Of a stretch of 64,000 nt of DNA, positions 53,396 to 64,000 are shown one piece after another. Location: positions 248,001 to 312,000 of the forward strand of contig NZ_BMRM01000006.1 in assembly GCF_014648635.1 (NCBI RefSeq), in the 5' to 3' direction. The notes under the pieces are model-generated. The model did not search any database. It saw only the letters and a program-made list of their open reading frames with translations, and was not told where the DNA came from. The first letter of the stretch is position 1. Each line of letters starts with the position of its first letter. The position numbers and the translations under genes were made by a program. Source of the DNA: Streptomyces cinerochromogenes (lineage in GTDB: Bacteria > Actinomycetota > Actinomycetes > Streptomycetales > Streptomycetaceae).

Positions 53396-54472
53396 TCACG
53401 CCACCCTGGTCGCCCCCGCGAACGGCATCTGGTCGATCGGGGCGAGGCGCACCGGTGCCGAGGGGTTCGGGGCGTGGATCATCTGCCCGTTGCCCACGTA
53501 GATGCCGACGTGGCTGATCCCGGAGTAGAAGAACACCAGGTCCCCCGGCTGGAGTTCGGAGCGGGAGACCCGTCGGCCCGCGTTGATCTGGGCGTAGCTG
53601 GTGCGTGGCAGGGAGATGCCGGCGGAACGGTAGGCGGCCTGGACCAGGCCCGAGCAGTCGAAGGCGTTCGGGCCGGTCGCTCCCCACACATAAGGGCTGC
53701 CGAGCTTGCCGTAGGCGTAGGCGACGGCCGCCGCCGCGCGTGCCGTGGGGGCCGGTGCGGACCCGGCCCGCTCCAGCGGCTCCCTGGGATCCGCGGCCGA
53801 CCGGGAGACGTGTGCTCCGCCCGTGCCGTCGGCGCCGGCCTCCGTCCGCTGCCGTGGGGTCAGCCGTGCCAGCAGCCGCCGGGCCTCGTCCAGCTTGCCG
53901 GTGACGGTCTTCTTCTGCCGGTTCAGCTCCGCCTGCCGGGACCGCAGCGACGTCACTTCGATGCGCGCGGCGCCGCGCAGCCGCTCGATCTCCCGCAGCT
54001 TCCGGCGCACCCGTGAGACCGCGGCGGCCTGCCGGTCACCGGCCCGCTCGGCGAACGCGGCGCCGTCCAGATAGCGGTCCGGGTCGCTGGAGAGGGCCAG
54101 TTGCCAGGCCGGGTCGATGCCGCCGTCCCGGTACTGCGCCGCCGCGAACGAACCCAGCGCCTCCCTGGCCGCGTTGAGCTCGGTCTGCTGGCGGGCGGTC
54201 TCGTCCTGGAGCGTGGTCAGCCGCCGCTGGGCCGTGTCCGCCTTCTCCTTCGTCCCGTTGTACTTCTCGGTGGCGGCCTCGGCCTCCCGGTACAGCGTGT
54301 CCACCTTGGCCTTCACCTGCGCCGGCGTCAGCCGGGGCTCGGCGTGCCCCGTCCCGTCGAAGGCCGTCGCGGTGGCCGCGCCCGCCAGGGCGAGCGTGGC
54401 GGCCGTCCGGGCCGTATGGCCGCTGAGCGGGCGTTGCGGGGGCTTGCGGTGGGATGCCACCTGGACCGTCAC
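53396..54472 (-). CDS. secreted NlpC/P60 peptidoglycan endopeptidase with coiled coil (RipA-like)
   Basis: 358 aa. A signal peptide (ARTAATLALAGAATATAFDG) is followed by a long coiled-coil region (~50-210; VKAKVDTLYREAEAATEKYNG..., KLREIERLRGAARIEVTSLRSRQAELNRQKKTV). The C-terminal NlpC/P60 domain has nucleophile Cys in NAFDCSGLVQ, His in SHVGIYVG and the third polar residue His in MIHAPNP. It should cleave peptide stems (D-Glu-meso/LL-Dap bond) at growth or division sites. The coiled coil may autoinhibit, as in RipA. GTG 54472 is close behind GGAAGG; GTG 54460 may be the real start. No c-di-AMP riboswitch is visible upstream, unlike its relative at 55234. Confidence 0.93.
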   Translation of the reverse strand: MTVQVASHRKPPQRPLSGHTARTAATLALAGAATATAFDGTGHAEPRLTPAQVKAKVDTLYREAEAATEKYNGTKEKADTAQRRLTTLQDETARQQTELNAAREALGSFAAAQYRDGGIDPAWQLALSSDPDRYLDGAAFAERAGDRQAAAVSRVRRKLREIERLRGAARIEVTSLRSRQAELNRQKKTVTGKLDEARRLLARLTPRQRTEAGADGTGGAHVSRSAADPREPLERAGSAPAPTARAAAAVAYAYGKLGSPYVWGATGPNAFDCSGLVQAAYRSAGISLPRTSYAQINAGRRVSRSELQPGDLVFFYSGISHVGIYVGNGQMIHAPNPSAPVRLAPIDQMPFAGATRVA

Positions 54473-54860
54473 GTCCTTCCGTGCGACTCGTGCGACCGAG
54501 CGTCAGTACGCCCTGCGGCGGCCCGCACAGGGGGAGCGGGCCGCCGCCGGGCCTTTCTCGGCGGTGGTGGCCGACTGCCGCCCCCGGTCCGGGCGGCGGT
54601 GGGGAGCCGGTCACCTGGGGGAGGACGCTAGGCCGGAGAGTGACGACTTGGTAACGCAGTGTGCGGAACTGGTTCCGACAGACCGGGAAGTGACCGGATG
54701 TGTCCGCAGCGGCGGGCGGGAGCCGTCGCCTTTACGGAGCGTGATGACCGAAGCGCGAAAAGTGGGACTGTCGTGTGCGGTGGGGTGCTATGGGGCGGAT
54801 ATATGCAAGATTCCGGCCCGGTGGGAGAGGGGCGGTGGCACAGGGTTAGGCTCCGGCCCC
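54473..54860. other. divergent gap with CGGAAC-TG-GTTCCG palindrome
   Basis: 388 bp between the NlpC/P60 gene and the small membrane gene at 54861. It contains the 14-bp dyad CGGAACTGGTTCCG at 54665-54678 and a strong GC hairpin (GCGGCGGCCCG/CGGGCCGCCGC, ~54517-54560) in the NlpC/P60 leader. No gene with a ribosome-binding site is apparent. Confidence 0.5.
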
Positions 54861-55214
54861 ATGGACGTACTCATCCATCTCTTCGTCGGCCTGCACATCA
54901 TCGGTATCGCGGCGCTGCTCGGCGGTTTCCTCACCCAGGTGAAGGCGATGGGCCAGGGCACGGCCCGGTTCGTGCCCGGGATGCTGCACGGCGCGCTGAC
55001 CATGCTGGTCACCGGCGTGGCCCTCGTCGGCCTCGACCAGGCCGACGACCACCACGTCAACAACATCAAGATCGGTGTGAAGCTGGCCCTGCTGATCGTG
55101 ATCCTCGGCCTGGTCTACGTGAAGCGCGACGAGGAACGGATCGACAAGGGCCTGTTCGGGCTGGTCGGCCTGCTCACCACGGCCAACATCTTCATCGCCG
55201 TCCTCTGGACCTGA
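54861..55214 (+). CDS. small four-helix membrane protein, probably leaderless mRNA
   Basis: 117 aa. Four hydrophobic segments: IHLFVGLHIIGIAALLGGFLTQ, MLHGALTMLVTGVALVGL, GVKLALLIVILGLVYVK and GLFGLVGLLTTANIFIAVLW. A His in the first helix and a DDHH motif after the second are notable for a possible metal or proton path, but I know no function. TAGGCT at 54846-54851 lies nine bases before ATG and no Shine-Dalgarno sequence is present, so translation is likely leaderless. Confidence 0.82.
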   Translation: MDVLIHLFVGLHIIGIAALLGGFLTQVKAMGQGTARFVPGMLHGALTMLVTGVALVGLDQADDHHVNNIKIGVKLALLIVILGLVYVKRDEERIDKGLFGLVGLLTTANIFIAVLWT

Positions 55215-55233
55215 TCCTCGACGCTTCCCCGCC

Positions 55234-56574
55234 TCAGCCCGGCCGCACCACGCTGTGGACGGCCGGCTCCCCGGGGCCCGACACCGGTTCCTCGCGGACG
55301 TACGCGCCCGGCCTCGGAGCGTGGATCATCATGCCGTCGCCCGTGCAGAGCCCGACATGGCCGGCGTCGTCGTGGAAGAAGACGAGGTCACCGGGGCGGG
55401 CGTCGGCCGGCGCGACCGGGGTACCGGCGTCGGCCTGCTCGCGGACGGTGCGCGGCAGGGTGACGCCGGCCGACTTCCAGGCGGCCTGCGTGAGGCCCGA
55501 GCAGTCGTAGGAGTCGGGGCCCGCCGCCCCCCACACGCACGGCTTGCCGAGCTGCGCACGGGCGAACGCGATGGCCTTCCTGGCCTTGGTCGCGTACGTG
55601 CCCGAGGGCGCGGCGGAGGCCTGGGCGATGCGCTCGGAGAGCAGCACGCGCGCGTGGGCGAGCTTCTTCTGCACGGCGGCCTTGGCCGCCTTGGGGCCGA
55701 CGGCGGTGTCCTCGGAGGTCGCGGTGGCGGGGGCTGTCGCGGCGCGGGGGGACGGAGCGGCTTCGATGACTCCGGTTGCTCGGGTGGCCCCGGCGGCGGT
55801 TGTGGCTACGGCCCCTGCTGTGGCTCTGGTGGCGAGGGTGGCCTCGGTGCCGGATACGGCTGCGGCGGAGGTGTCGGTGGGGGCCGTGAGGCTGCCGGCT
55901 CCCATGGGCGCGATGGCGGCCGTGTCCGGAACGGGAGGGACGACGGCCCTGCCGCGGACAGGCGGCGTGAGAGCCGTACCCCCGGCGCCCCCGGCGAGCG
56001 TGGCACCCCTGGTGGCACCCCCGGAGGTCGTGGTGGGGCCCCCGGCCGTGGCGAGGCCGTCCCGGTGCTCGCCCGTGCCGCGCCGGCCCGTGCCGCGCTG
56101 GGCCGGGATCATGTCGCGCAGGCCGGGAAGGGCGCGGTGCTGGGCACGCCGGGCGACCTCGTCCCGGAGCCGCCGAAGGCTGTCCGCGTCGCGCCGCGGA
56201 ACGTCGGTCCCGGCCGCCCCGGCGCTCTCCGCGACCCGCTCGCCCCGCCCGCTGGACCGTTCGGCCCGCTCACCCCGCCCGCCGGCGGCCCGCTCACCCC
56301 GCCCGCTGGACCGTTCGACGCGCCCGCCCCGTTCCCGGCCCGCGGCGGACGCCTCGGCCGCCGACTCCGCTCTGCGGTACAGGTCGTCGATCTTGCGCTC
56401 GACCTCCTCCAGGCTCGGCCTGCCGCCACCGGCCGCCGGCGCGGCTTCGGCGGTCTGGGACAGGACGGCCACGGAGGTGAGGGCGGCGGTGGCGAGGGCG
56501 GGGCCCGCGAGGGCGGGGGTGCCGATGCCCGCTCCCGGGGTTCCGCCGGGACGCGGCTTGCGGTGCGACGCCAA
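55234..56574 (-). CDS. secreted NlpC/P60 endopeptidase with long low-complexity spacer, c-di-AMP riboswitch-controlled
   Basis: 446 aa from TTG 56574 with GGAAGGAG nine bases upstream. N-terminal signal (PALAGPALATAALTSVAVLSQTAEAA) and a short helix (EEVERKIDDLYRRAESAAEAS). It is followed by Arg/Gly/Glu repeats (RSSGRGERAAGGRGERAERS), then ~200 residues of Ala/Thr/Pro/Gly-rich spacer. The C-terminal NlpC/P60 domain reads SYDCSGLTQ (nucleophile Cys), GHVGLCTG (His) and MIHAPRPG (His). Compared with the paralogue at 53396, the coiled coil is missing. Cell-wall hydrolases under c-di-AMP control are typical of streptomycetes (resuscitation and germination functions). Confidence 0.92.
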   Translation of the reverse strand: MASHRKPRPGGTPGAGIGTPALAGPALATAALTSVAVLSQTAEAAPAAGGGRPSLEEVERKIDDLYRRAESAAEASAAGRERGGRVERSSGRGERAAGGRGERAERSSGRGERVAESAGAAGTDVPRRDADSLRRLRDEVARRAQHRALPGLRDMIPAQRGTGRRGTGEHRDGLATAGGPTTTSGGATRGATLAGGAGGTALTPPVRGRAVVPPVPDTAAIAPMGAGSLTAPTDTSAAAVSGTEATLATRATAGAVATTAAGATRATGVIEAAPSPRAATAPATATSEDTAVGPKAAKAAVQKKLAHARVLLSERIAQASAAPSGTYATKARKAIAFARAQLGKPCVWGAAGPDSYDCSGLTQAAWKSAGVTLPRTVREQADAGTPVAPADARPGDLVFFHDDAGHVGLCTGDGMMIHAPRPGAYVREEPVSGPGEPAVHSVVRPG

Positions 56575-56597
56575 GGGAGGCGACTCCTTCCCGTGCT

Positions 56598-56792
56598 GCC
56601 GCCTACCGGGTTAGCTGTCGGGTTCGGGCGGGATGCTCGGAAGGGTTGCCCTACGGCGTCGTCCCGGGCGGGAGTCGGCCGATTCACCCCGGGATCGGTG
56701 GGTCCCCGGCTCCGGGCACCGTGCGGGGCGCGCCGGACTCGGCGGAGGCCGCGCGGCCCGGCGAGGTTCGCCGGAGGGGGGTCGTGCGGCCT
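56598..56792 (-). promoter_or_regulatory. c-di-AMP riboswitch (ydaO-yuaA class)
   Basis: Read on the minus strand: GGCGAACCTCGCCGGG at the 5' side, AGCCGGGGACCCACCGATCCC then GGGGTGAATCGGCC in the centre, and CCGAACCCGACAGCTAACCC-GGTAGGCGGC at the 3' side. These are the conserved ydaO-yuaA blocks in the right order and spacing. It ends about 24 bases before the NlpC/P60 start. In streptomycetes this class turns off cell-wall hydrolase genes when c-di-AMP is bound. Confidence 0.92.
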
Positions 56793-56798
56793 GACGGC

Positions 56799-56828
56799 AA
56801 CCTAGCCAACTCGTGTGTCTTCTGTGAA
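56799..56828 (-). promoter_or_regulatory. promoter of the riboswitch-NlpC/P60 transcript
   Basis: On the minus strand TTCACA (complement of 56823-56828), 18-bp spacer, TAGGTT (complement of 56799-56804); the predicted start near 56792 coincides with the 5' side of the riboswitch. Confidence 0.6.
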
Positions 56829-57016
56829 GGTTGGTGCGAGGTATGTCCGATACATTTCCGTGACCTTGGGGCGGTTTCACACCTGCGTGACCGGACGCCT
56901 CCCGTGGGTGAGCAGGGGAAAGGCGTCGTACGCGCCGAGACCGACGCTCCGGCGAAGGCGCCGGGTTCCGGGGACGGCGACCGGTTGTCGGTGGGGCGCC
57001 CTAGACTCGGAGAGCG

Positions 57017-59506
<2,490 letters not shown>

Positions 59507-59516
59507 CGGACCGAAA

Positions 59517-59541
59517 GGGCCCCGCTGGAAGAGCGGGGCCC
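59517..59541. terminator. terminator between pcrA and the M23 peptidase gene
   Basis: GGGCCCCGCT-GGAAG-AGCGGGGCCC, a perfect ten-pair stem. On the minus strand it is followed by TTTCGG, so it is likely bidirectional. Confidence 0.85.
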
Positions 59542-59546
59542 GGGGG

Positions 59547-61043
59547 TCAGGTGGGATCCAGTCCGTGGCTCCGCAGCCACGGCAGCGGATCTATCGCCGA
59601 ACCGCCCGCCGGCCGTACCTCGAAGTGCAGGTGCGGGCCGGTGGAGTTGCCGGAGTTGCCGGAGTAGGCGATCGGCTGGCCCGCCTTGACGGTCGTGCCG
59701 GAGGCGACGCGGTAGCTGGAGAGGTGGCAGTACCAGGTCTCCGTGCCGTCCTTCGCCGTCAGGATCAGCATGTTGCCGTAGGCGCTGTTCCACTTCGTGG
59801 TGACCGTGCCGTCGGTGGCGGCCATCACCGTGGTGCCGTAGGAGACCGGGAAGTCGATGCCGGTGTGCACCGACATCCAGTTGATGCCCGCCTGGCCGAA
59901 GTAGGCGCTGAGCCCGTGCTGCGCGACCGGCAGCGCGAACTTGGGGCGCAGCCTTTCCTTGAGCGCGGCCTCCGCGGCCGCCTTCTTCTTCTCCAGCTCC
60001 TGCTGCGCCTTGAGGTCGATCCGCTCCTGGGTGCGGCTCGCCCGGTCGGCGAAGTCGGTGGCGCCGGCGGAGAGCGTCTTGAGCTGGCTGTCCAGCTTGC
60101 TGTTGGCGACCGACGGCTGGACCGGCTGTGCGTCCGCCGCGCTGGTGGAGGTGTCCTTGGAGTCGTCGGTGAGCGCGCCGACCGAGGCGGCGGCGATCCC
60201 GGCGACCCCCATCACACAGGCCGACGGTACGGCGACGGTCAGCAGCGCGGAGCGTTTGGCGGGCGTACGGCGCCGGGAGCGCGCCCCGCTGCGCGAGCCC
60301 GCGCGGGTCGCCGGCGCCGGGCCGGTCTCCTCCTGGCCGTCCAGCAGGCCGGTCACGGCGGGCAGTTCGCCGGTGGAGTCCGGCTCGGCCCCGTCGGCGG
60401 AGTCGCCGCCGAAGTCGGCGTCCTCGTACGGCATCTGCTCGAAGGTGGCCGGCGCGTCGCCGACCGCCTCGAACGTCGCGGTGGGCAGCTGATCGAACGG
60501 TTCGCCGGTCTGCTCGGCCTGGGCCGGTACGGTCTGCCCGACGGAGTTCCACTGCGTGGCGTCGTACGCGCCCGTGTCGAAGGTCTGGGTGCCCCACTCC
60601 CACTGCTGGGTGGCGTCTGCGCCGCCGGACTGGTCGGGCTGGAGCCAGGAGTTGGCGTCCCACTGGCCGCTGACGTCGTTCCCGGTCGGCTGCGTGGGGA
60701 GGGTCCAGGCGGTGCTGTCGTAGACGCCGGAGTCGTAGGCGGCGTGGTGCTGGGCCGCGTACGGGTCGTAGGCCGGGGTCTGGACGGTCCCGGTGTGCCA
60801 CTGCGTGGCGTCGTAGGCGCCGGTGGCCTGCTCGTCGCCCGGGAGGCTGCCGAAGAGCGGGTCGGTGTGGAAGGCCGTGGTGCCGGTGGAACCGCCGGCA
60901 AAACCAGTGGCGTCGTAACCGCCGTACGTGGTGAGGTCGTCGTAAGGGGCTTCCTGTGCCCCGTACGCCGCGTAGTGCGTGGTGGAGGCGTCGGAAGCCG
61001 GGGCCGGGGTGGTCATGCTCCCCGACGGGTGACGGTCGTTCAC
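59547..61043 (-). CDS. M23 (LytM) family metallopeptidase with long aromatic-repeat N-terminal region
   Basis: 498 aa from GTG 61043. Residues ~1-230 are a cytoplasmic-looking, low-complexity region rich in Tyr, Trp, Asp, Gln and Thr, with repeats such as GAYDATQWHTG, GAYDATQWNSVG, GVYDSTAW and GGYDATG. One membrane helix follows (LLTVAVPSACVMGVAGIAAASVGAL), then a coiled coil (DRASRTQERIDLKAQQELEKKKAAAEAALKERL). The M23 domain contains the zinc ligands H and D in VHTGIDFP and the HLH motif in GPHLHFEV, so it is complete and should cut peptidoglycan cross-links outside the cell. Single-pass topology puts the aromatic repeats inside the cell, which is unusual. Confidence 0.9.
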   Translation of the reverse strand: MNDRHPSGSMTTPAPASDASTTHYAAYGAQEAPYDDLTTYGGYDATGFAGGSTGTTAFHTDPLFGSLPGDEQATGAYDATQWHTGTVQTPAYDPYAAQHHAAYDSGVYDSTAWTLPTQPTGNDVSGQWDANSWLQPDQSGGADATQQWEWGTQTFDTGAYDATQWNSVGQTVPAQAEQTGEPFDQLPTATFEAVGDAPATFEQMPYEDADFGGDSADGAEPDSTGELPAVTGLLDGQEETGPAPATRAGSRSGARSRRRTPAKRSALLTVAVPSACVMGVAGIAAASVGALTDDSKDTSTSAADAQPVQPSVANSKLDSQLKTLSAGATDFADRASRTQERIDLKAQQELEKKKAAAEAALKERLRPKFALPVAQHGLSAYFGQAGINWMSVHTGIDFPVSYGTTVMAATDGTVTTKWNSAYGNMLILTAKDGTETWYCHLSSYRVASGTTVKAGQPIAYSGNSGNSTGPHLHFEVRPAGGSAIDPLPWLRSHGLDPT

Positions 61044-61288
61044 CAACTTCTCTTTCGCCTCGACAACAGGGGCTGCCAGAGCAGTGCGGCGACTGTACCC
61101 GGCGGTACCTGGGCGCGACAATCTTCGGCCGGTTTCGGGTGGGCCGGAAACGGGCATTCGGCCGTGTTTCGGCGGCCCCGGACCGTACCTTGGCCTTGCG
61201 TTCGAAGAATGTTCGATGTCCGGCGGCAATATGGCCGCTGTGTGACGACTGTGCCGGGGCTGTGCACTCCCTCCGGCGTGGTCCCTGC

Positions 61289-62140
61289 TCAGGCCACCGT
61301 CAGGCCGCCGGCGGACCGGTCCCCGGGCTGCGGGACGTCGAGGGCCTCGCGAATCCCTGCCGCCACGGCGGGGTGCACGGGGAGGGCGAGATGGCCGATG
61401 CCGGTCACACGGACGTTGCACGCGTCGAGGTCGGGGTGGTCCAGGCAGGCCGTCTCCAGCGGGTCCATCAGGGAGTCCAGGTCGCTCCAGAAGCTCACGA
61501 ACCGCGTCCGGCAGCCCGGCGCGGGCCGGGACAGCTCCTCGATCACCGCCGATCCCGGCCGCATCTGCCGCACGATGGGATGCGCGTCCGCCAGGGGCGC
61601 CACCCGCGTGCCGGAGTGGGGGGTGCCGAGGGTGACCAGCGTGCGTACTCGCAGGTCACCCCCCAGGCACTGGGCGTAATAGCGCGCTATCAGACCGCCG
61701 AGGCTGTGCCCGACGATATCGACCCGGGCACAACCGGTGCGCTCGCAGATCTCCTCGATGTGCCGTCCGAGCAGCTCGGCCGCGGTGCGTATGTCGCAGG
61801 TCAGCGGGGAGTAGTTCAGCGACTCCACGCGGTGCCTGCCGTGCTGGGCGAGGGTGCGGCGGAGCAGGACGAACACCGAACGGTTGTCGATGAAACCGTG
61901 CAGCAGGACGACCGGCGGCGCCGGGCGGACCGGCAGCCGGGCCGCGCCGTCCCGGTCGGACCCGCCGTCGCAGCGGCGCTCCTGGATCAGGCCCGTCGGA
62001 TACAGCAGGAGATGGCCGGCCAGGATCGCGGCCTCCAGGGCCGTCGCCCTGAGCAGCGTCATCGACAGTCCGGCCAGTCTGCCGGGCCACATGCGGCGGC
62101 AGAGCGGGAGAAAGAGCGGCAATACTCCGGTGACCTTCAT
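61289..62140 (-). CDS. secreted or membrane-associated lipase/α/β-hydrolase
   Basis: 283 aa; ATG 62140 with GGGAGGT five bases upstream. N-terminal hydrophobic region (VTGVLPLFLPLC...LLRATALEAAILAGHLLLYPTGL). The fold shows the oxyanion loop VVLLHGFIDNRSVF, the nucleophile elbow VDIVGHSLGGLIARYYAQ (Ser in GHSLGG), VTLGTPHSGTRVAPLA, an acid in SDLDSLMDP and the catalytic His in GIGHLALPVHP. This is the pattern of bacterial triacylglycerol lipases of the EstA/lipase-class-2 type. Cysteines flanking the acid and His (APGCRTRF, TACLDHPDLDACNV) probably form disulfides outside the cell. Confidence 0.9.
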   Translation of the reverse strand: MKVTGVLPLFLPLCRRMWPGRLAGLSMTLLRATALEAAILAGHLLLYPTGLIQERRCDGGSDRDGAARLPVRPAPPVVLLHGFIDNRSVFVLLRRTLAQHGRHRVESLNYSPLTCDIRTAAELLGRHIEEICERTGCARVDIVGHSLGGLIARYYAQCLGGDLRVRTLVTLGTPHSGTRVAPLADAHPIVRQMRPGSAVIEELSRPAPGCRTRFVSFWSDLDSLMDPLETACLDHPDLDACNVRVTGIGHLALPVHPAVAAGIREALDVPQPGDRSAGGLTVA

Positions 62141-62363
62141 GGCCGACCTCCCGTCGGCACGCGGGGGGCGGCTCGGTCCCCCGTGTGCCTTCATGTCCCA
62201 CCATGTGATTTCCCCCTCGCCGCGTCCCGTAAAACTGCCGGTTGCGGGATGCTGGAGATAACGTTCGTTCACTTTCCGACGGTGGCGGAACGCGCCAAAA
62301 GTGCGGTACTTGTCGGTACGGACGGAAGCCGATCGCTTCCGTGGTCGCTTGATGGAGGCAGTG

Positions 62364-62761
<398 letters not shown>

Positions 62762-62786
<25 letters not shown>

Positions 62787-64000
62787 GCGGCTGCCTCCGC
62801 TTGCTCGGCGGGCGGTGCGGACGCGGCGAGTTCCCGTGTCATCGCCGCCCGCAGCCGCAGCGTCGTCACCAGCCGCTGGAACGCCTCCGCCCAGTAACCG
62901 CCGGCGCCCGGAGCGGCGTCCTCCCGCTCGTCGGGTATCGCCAGCAGCGCCTCCAGCCGTACGGCGTCCGCCGGGTCCAGGCAGCGCTCGGCCAGCCCCA
63001 TCACCCCACTGAAGCTCCACGGGTAACTGCCGGCGTCCCGAGCGATGTTGAGCGCGTCCACGACCGCCTGGCCCAGCGACGGAGCCCACGGGACCGCGCA
63101 CACGCCGAGCAGCTGGAACGCCTCCGACAGGCCGTGCGTCGCGATGAACCCGGCGACCCACGCGGCCCGTTCGGCCGGCTCCAGCGCGGCCAGCAGCTTC
63201 GCCCGCTCCGCCAGGGACACCGCACCCGGGCCGCCGGCCTCCGGCGCCGACGGCGAGCCGAGCAGCGCCCGCGACCACGCGGCGTCCCGCTGCCGTACCG
63301 CGGCCCGGCACCAGGCCGCGTGCAGTTCGCCCTGCCAGCCGTCCGCCACCGGCAGCGCCACGATCTCCTCGGCCGTCCGCCCGCCGAGCCGCCCCGGCCA
63401 GGTGCCGAGCGGGGCGGCCTCCACCAGCTGCCCCAGCCACCACGACCGTTCCCCGCGGCCCGTCGGCGGGGCGGCCACCACACCGTCCCGCTCCATGCCG
63501 CCGTCGCATTCGAGCGGCGCCTCCACCACGATCGCCGGCGCGTCCCCGGTGCGGTCCAGGGCCACGCACGCCGTGGCCCGTACGGCCATCCGCGCGGCGA
63601 GCGCCGAGCCCGGCAGCGCCGACAGCAGCTCCGCCGCCGTCGCCCGGACGTTGCGGCTGCGGTCGCCCAACGCCTGCTCCAGGAAGGGCTCGTCCGCCTG
63701 CGACAGCCCCGCCCGCAGCGAGTCGAGGAACATCAGCCGGTCCTCCGCCCGCTCCGTCGCCCAGGTCGACGCCAGCAGCTCGCGGCCCAGCGCGGGCGTC
63801 CGGGCGCGCAGCGCGCCCAGCAGCGCCGCCCGCTCGGCGAACAGCCCCTCCTGCCACAGCCGGTGCACCGCCTCGGTGTCCTCCGGACCGGGCAGCGTGG
63901 CACCGCCGCCGGGCGCCGCGCGCACGGCGAACCGCCAGTCCGGGTTCAGCCGGGCCAGCCACAGCGCGCGCGGGCCCCCGAACGCCAGCGCCGCGGGGCG
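62762..64000 (-). CDS. DUF5691/HEAT-like repeat protein (5' end beyond window)
   Basis: At least 412 aa; the frame remains open to base 64000 (…[19 protein letters not shown]), so the start is outside and the GTG at 63925 is internal. The sequence is almost all α-helical with HEAT-like pairs: [115 protein letters not shown]. This matches the actinobacterial DUF5691 family, commonly next to SWIM zinc-finger and AAA ATPase/VWA genes; these would be expected just beyond the window. Function unknown. Confidence 0.8.

Noticed and set aside
54473..54700. Second c-di-AMP riboswitch before the NlpC/P60 gene at 53396-54472
   Set aside because: None of the conserved blocks (GGGGTGAAT..., CCGAACCCGACAGCTAACC-type) is present in that leader.

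Overview
The window is a stretch of the chromosomal core of a Streptomyces (or very close relative). The evidence is very high G+C with near-universal G/C third codon positions, GTG and TTG starts, ATGA/GTGA stop-start overlaps, the developmental regulators WhiD and BldM, a σBldN-type promoter, a cluster of PASTA-less Ser/Thr kinases and CIRCE-controlled groES-groEL. As I recall the genomes, the order tsaE-tsaB-rimI-tsaD-groES-groEL1-whiD-bldM-sigD-guaB-guaB3 corresponds to the S. coelicolor SCO4747-SCO4801 region. It also matches the M. tuberculosis block tsaE...groEL1-whiB3-sigD-guaB2-guaB3-choD. I saw no phage, IS element, tRNA, rRNA or CRISPR array. This is ordinary vertical backbone with some accessory-looking decoration.

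Layout. 1-4.6 kb: end of an α/β-hydrolase, then the t6A tRNA-modification genes tsaE, tsaB, tsaD with rimI, plus an anchored protein of unknown role. 4.6-4.8 kb: a free-standing, strongly structured small RNA gene. 4.9-10.4 kb: LacI regulator, LCP cell-wall ligase, secreted FG-GAP propeller, and a DGPF/ECF42 sigma pair with its own promoter motif. 10.4-13.4 kb: THUMP-like methyltransferase and two translationally coupled polysaccharide-deacetylase lipoproteins. 13.5-25.1 kb: groES-groEL with two CIRCE operators, a SnoaL/SDR/MOSC group, LysR, whiD, bldM, an ECF sigma, guaB and guaB3. 25.4-28.6 kb: a UDP-sugar dehydrogenase homologue that has lost its catalytic residues, then glpD. 29-39.3 kb: five consecutive kinase-family genes (three receptor kinases, one receptor pseudokinase, one soluble kinase). 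39.4-45.7 kb: succinate-semialdehyde dehydrogenase, ChoD-like GMC oxidoreductase, chorismate mutase (behind a leader-peptide attenuator) and guaA. 45.7-56.6 kb: PPOX, class II aldolase, membrane proteins, a LiaFSR-like PspC three-gene system and two NlpC/P60 hydrolases, one under a c-di-AMP riboswitch. 57-64 kb: pcrA, M23 peptidase, lipase, icmB and a DUF5691 protein.

Shared themes. Three GMP-synthesis genes (guaB, guaB3, guaA) lie within 22 kb. Envelope remodelling recurs: LCP, two deacetylases, NlpC/P60 x2, M23, receptor kinases and a LiaFSR-like stress system. Development is represented by whiD, bldM and a kinase with the only in-frame TTA (bldA) codon I found.

The most interesting items are a leaderless Phe/Tyr leader peptide with a terminator hairpin in front of chorismate mutase; the pseudokinase with a ~334-residue insertion between its DFG and APE positions; the active-site-less UDP-sugar dehydrogenase; the unassigned structured sRNA; a perfect Crp-type palindrome in an otherwise gene-free 620-bp gap; and a 20-bp perfect palindrome before the semialdehyde dehydrogenase operon. 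All functional statements rest on reading motifs and translated sequence. No database search was run.
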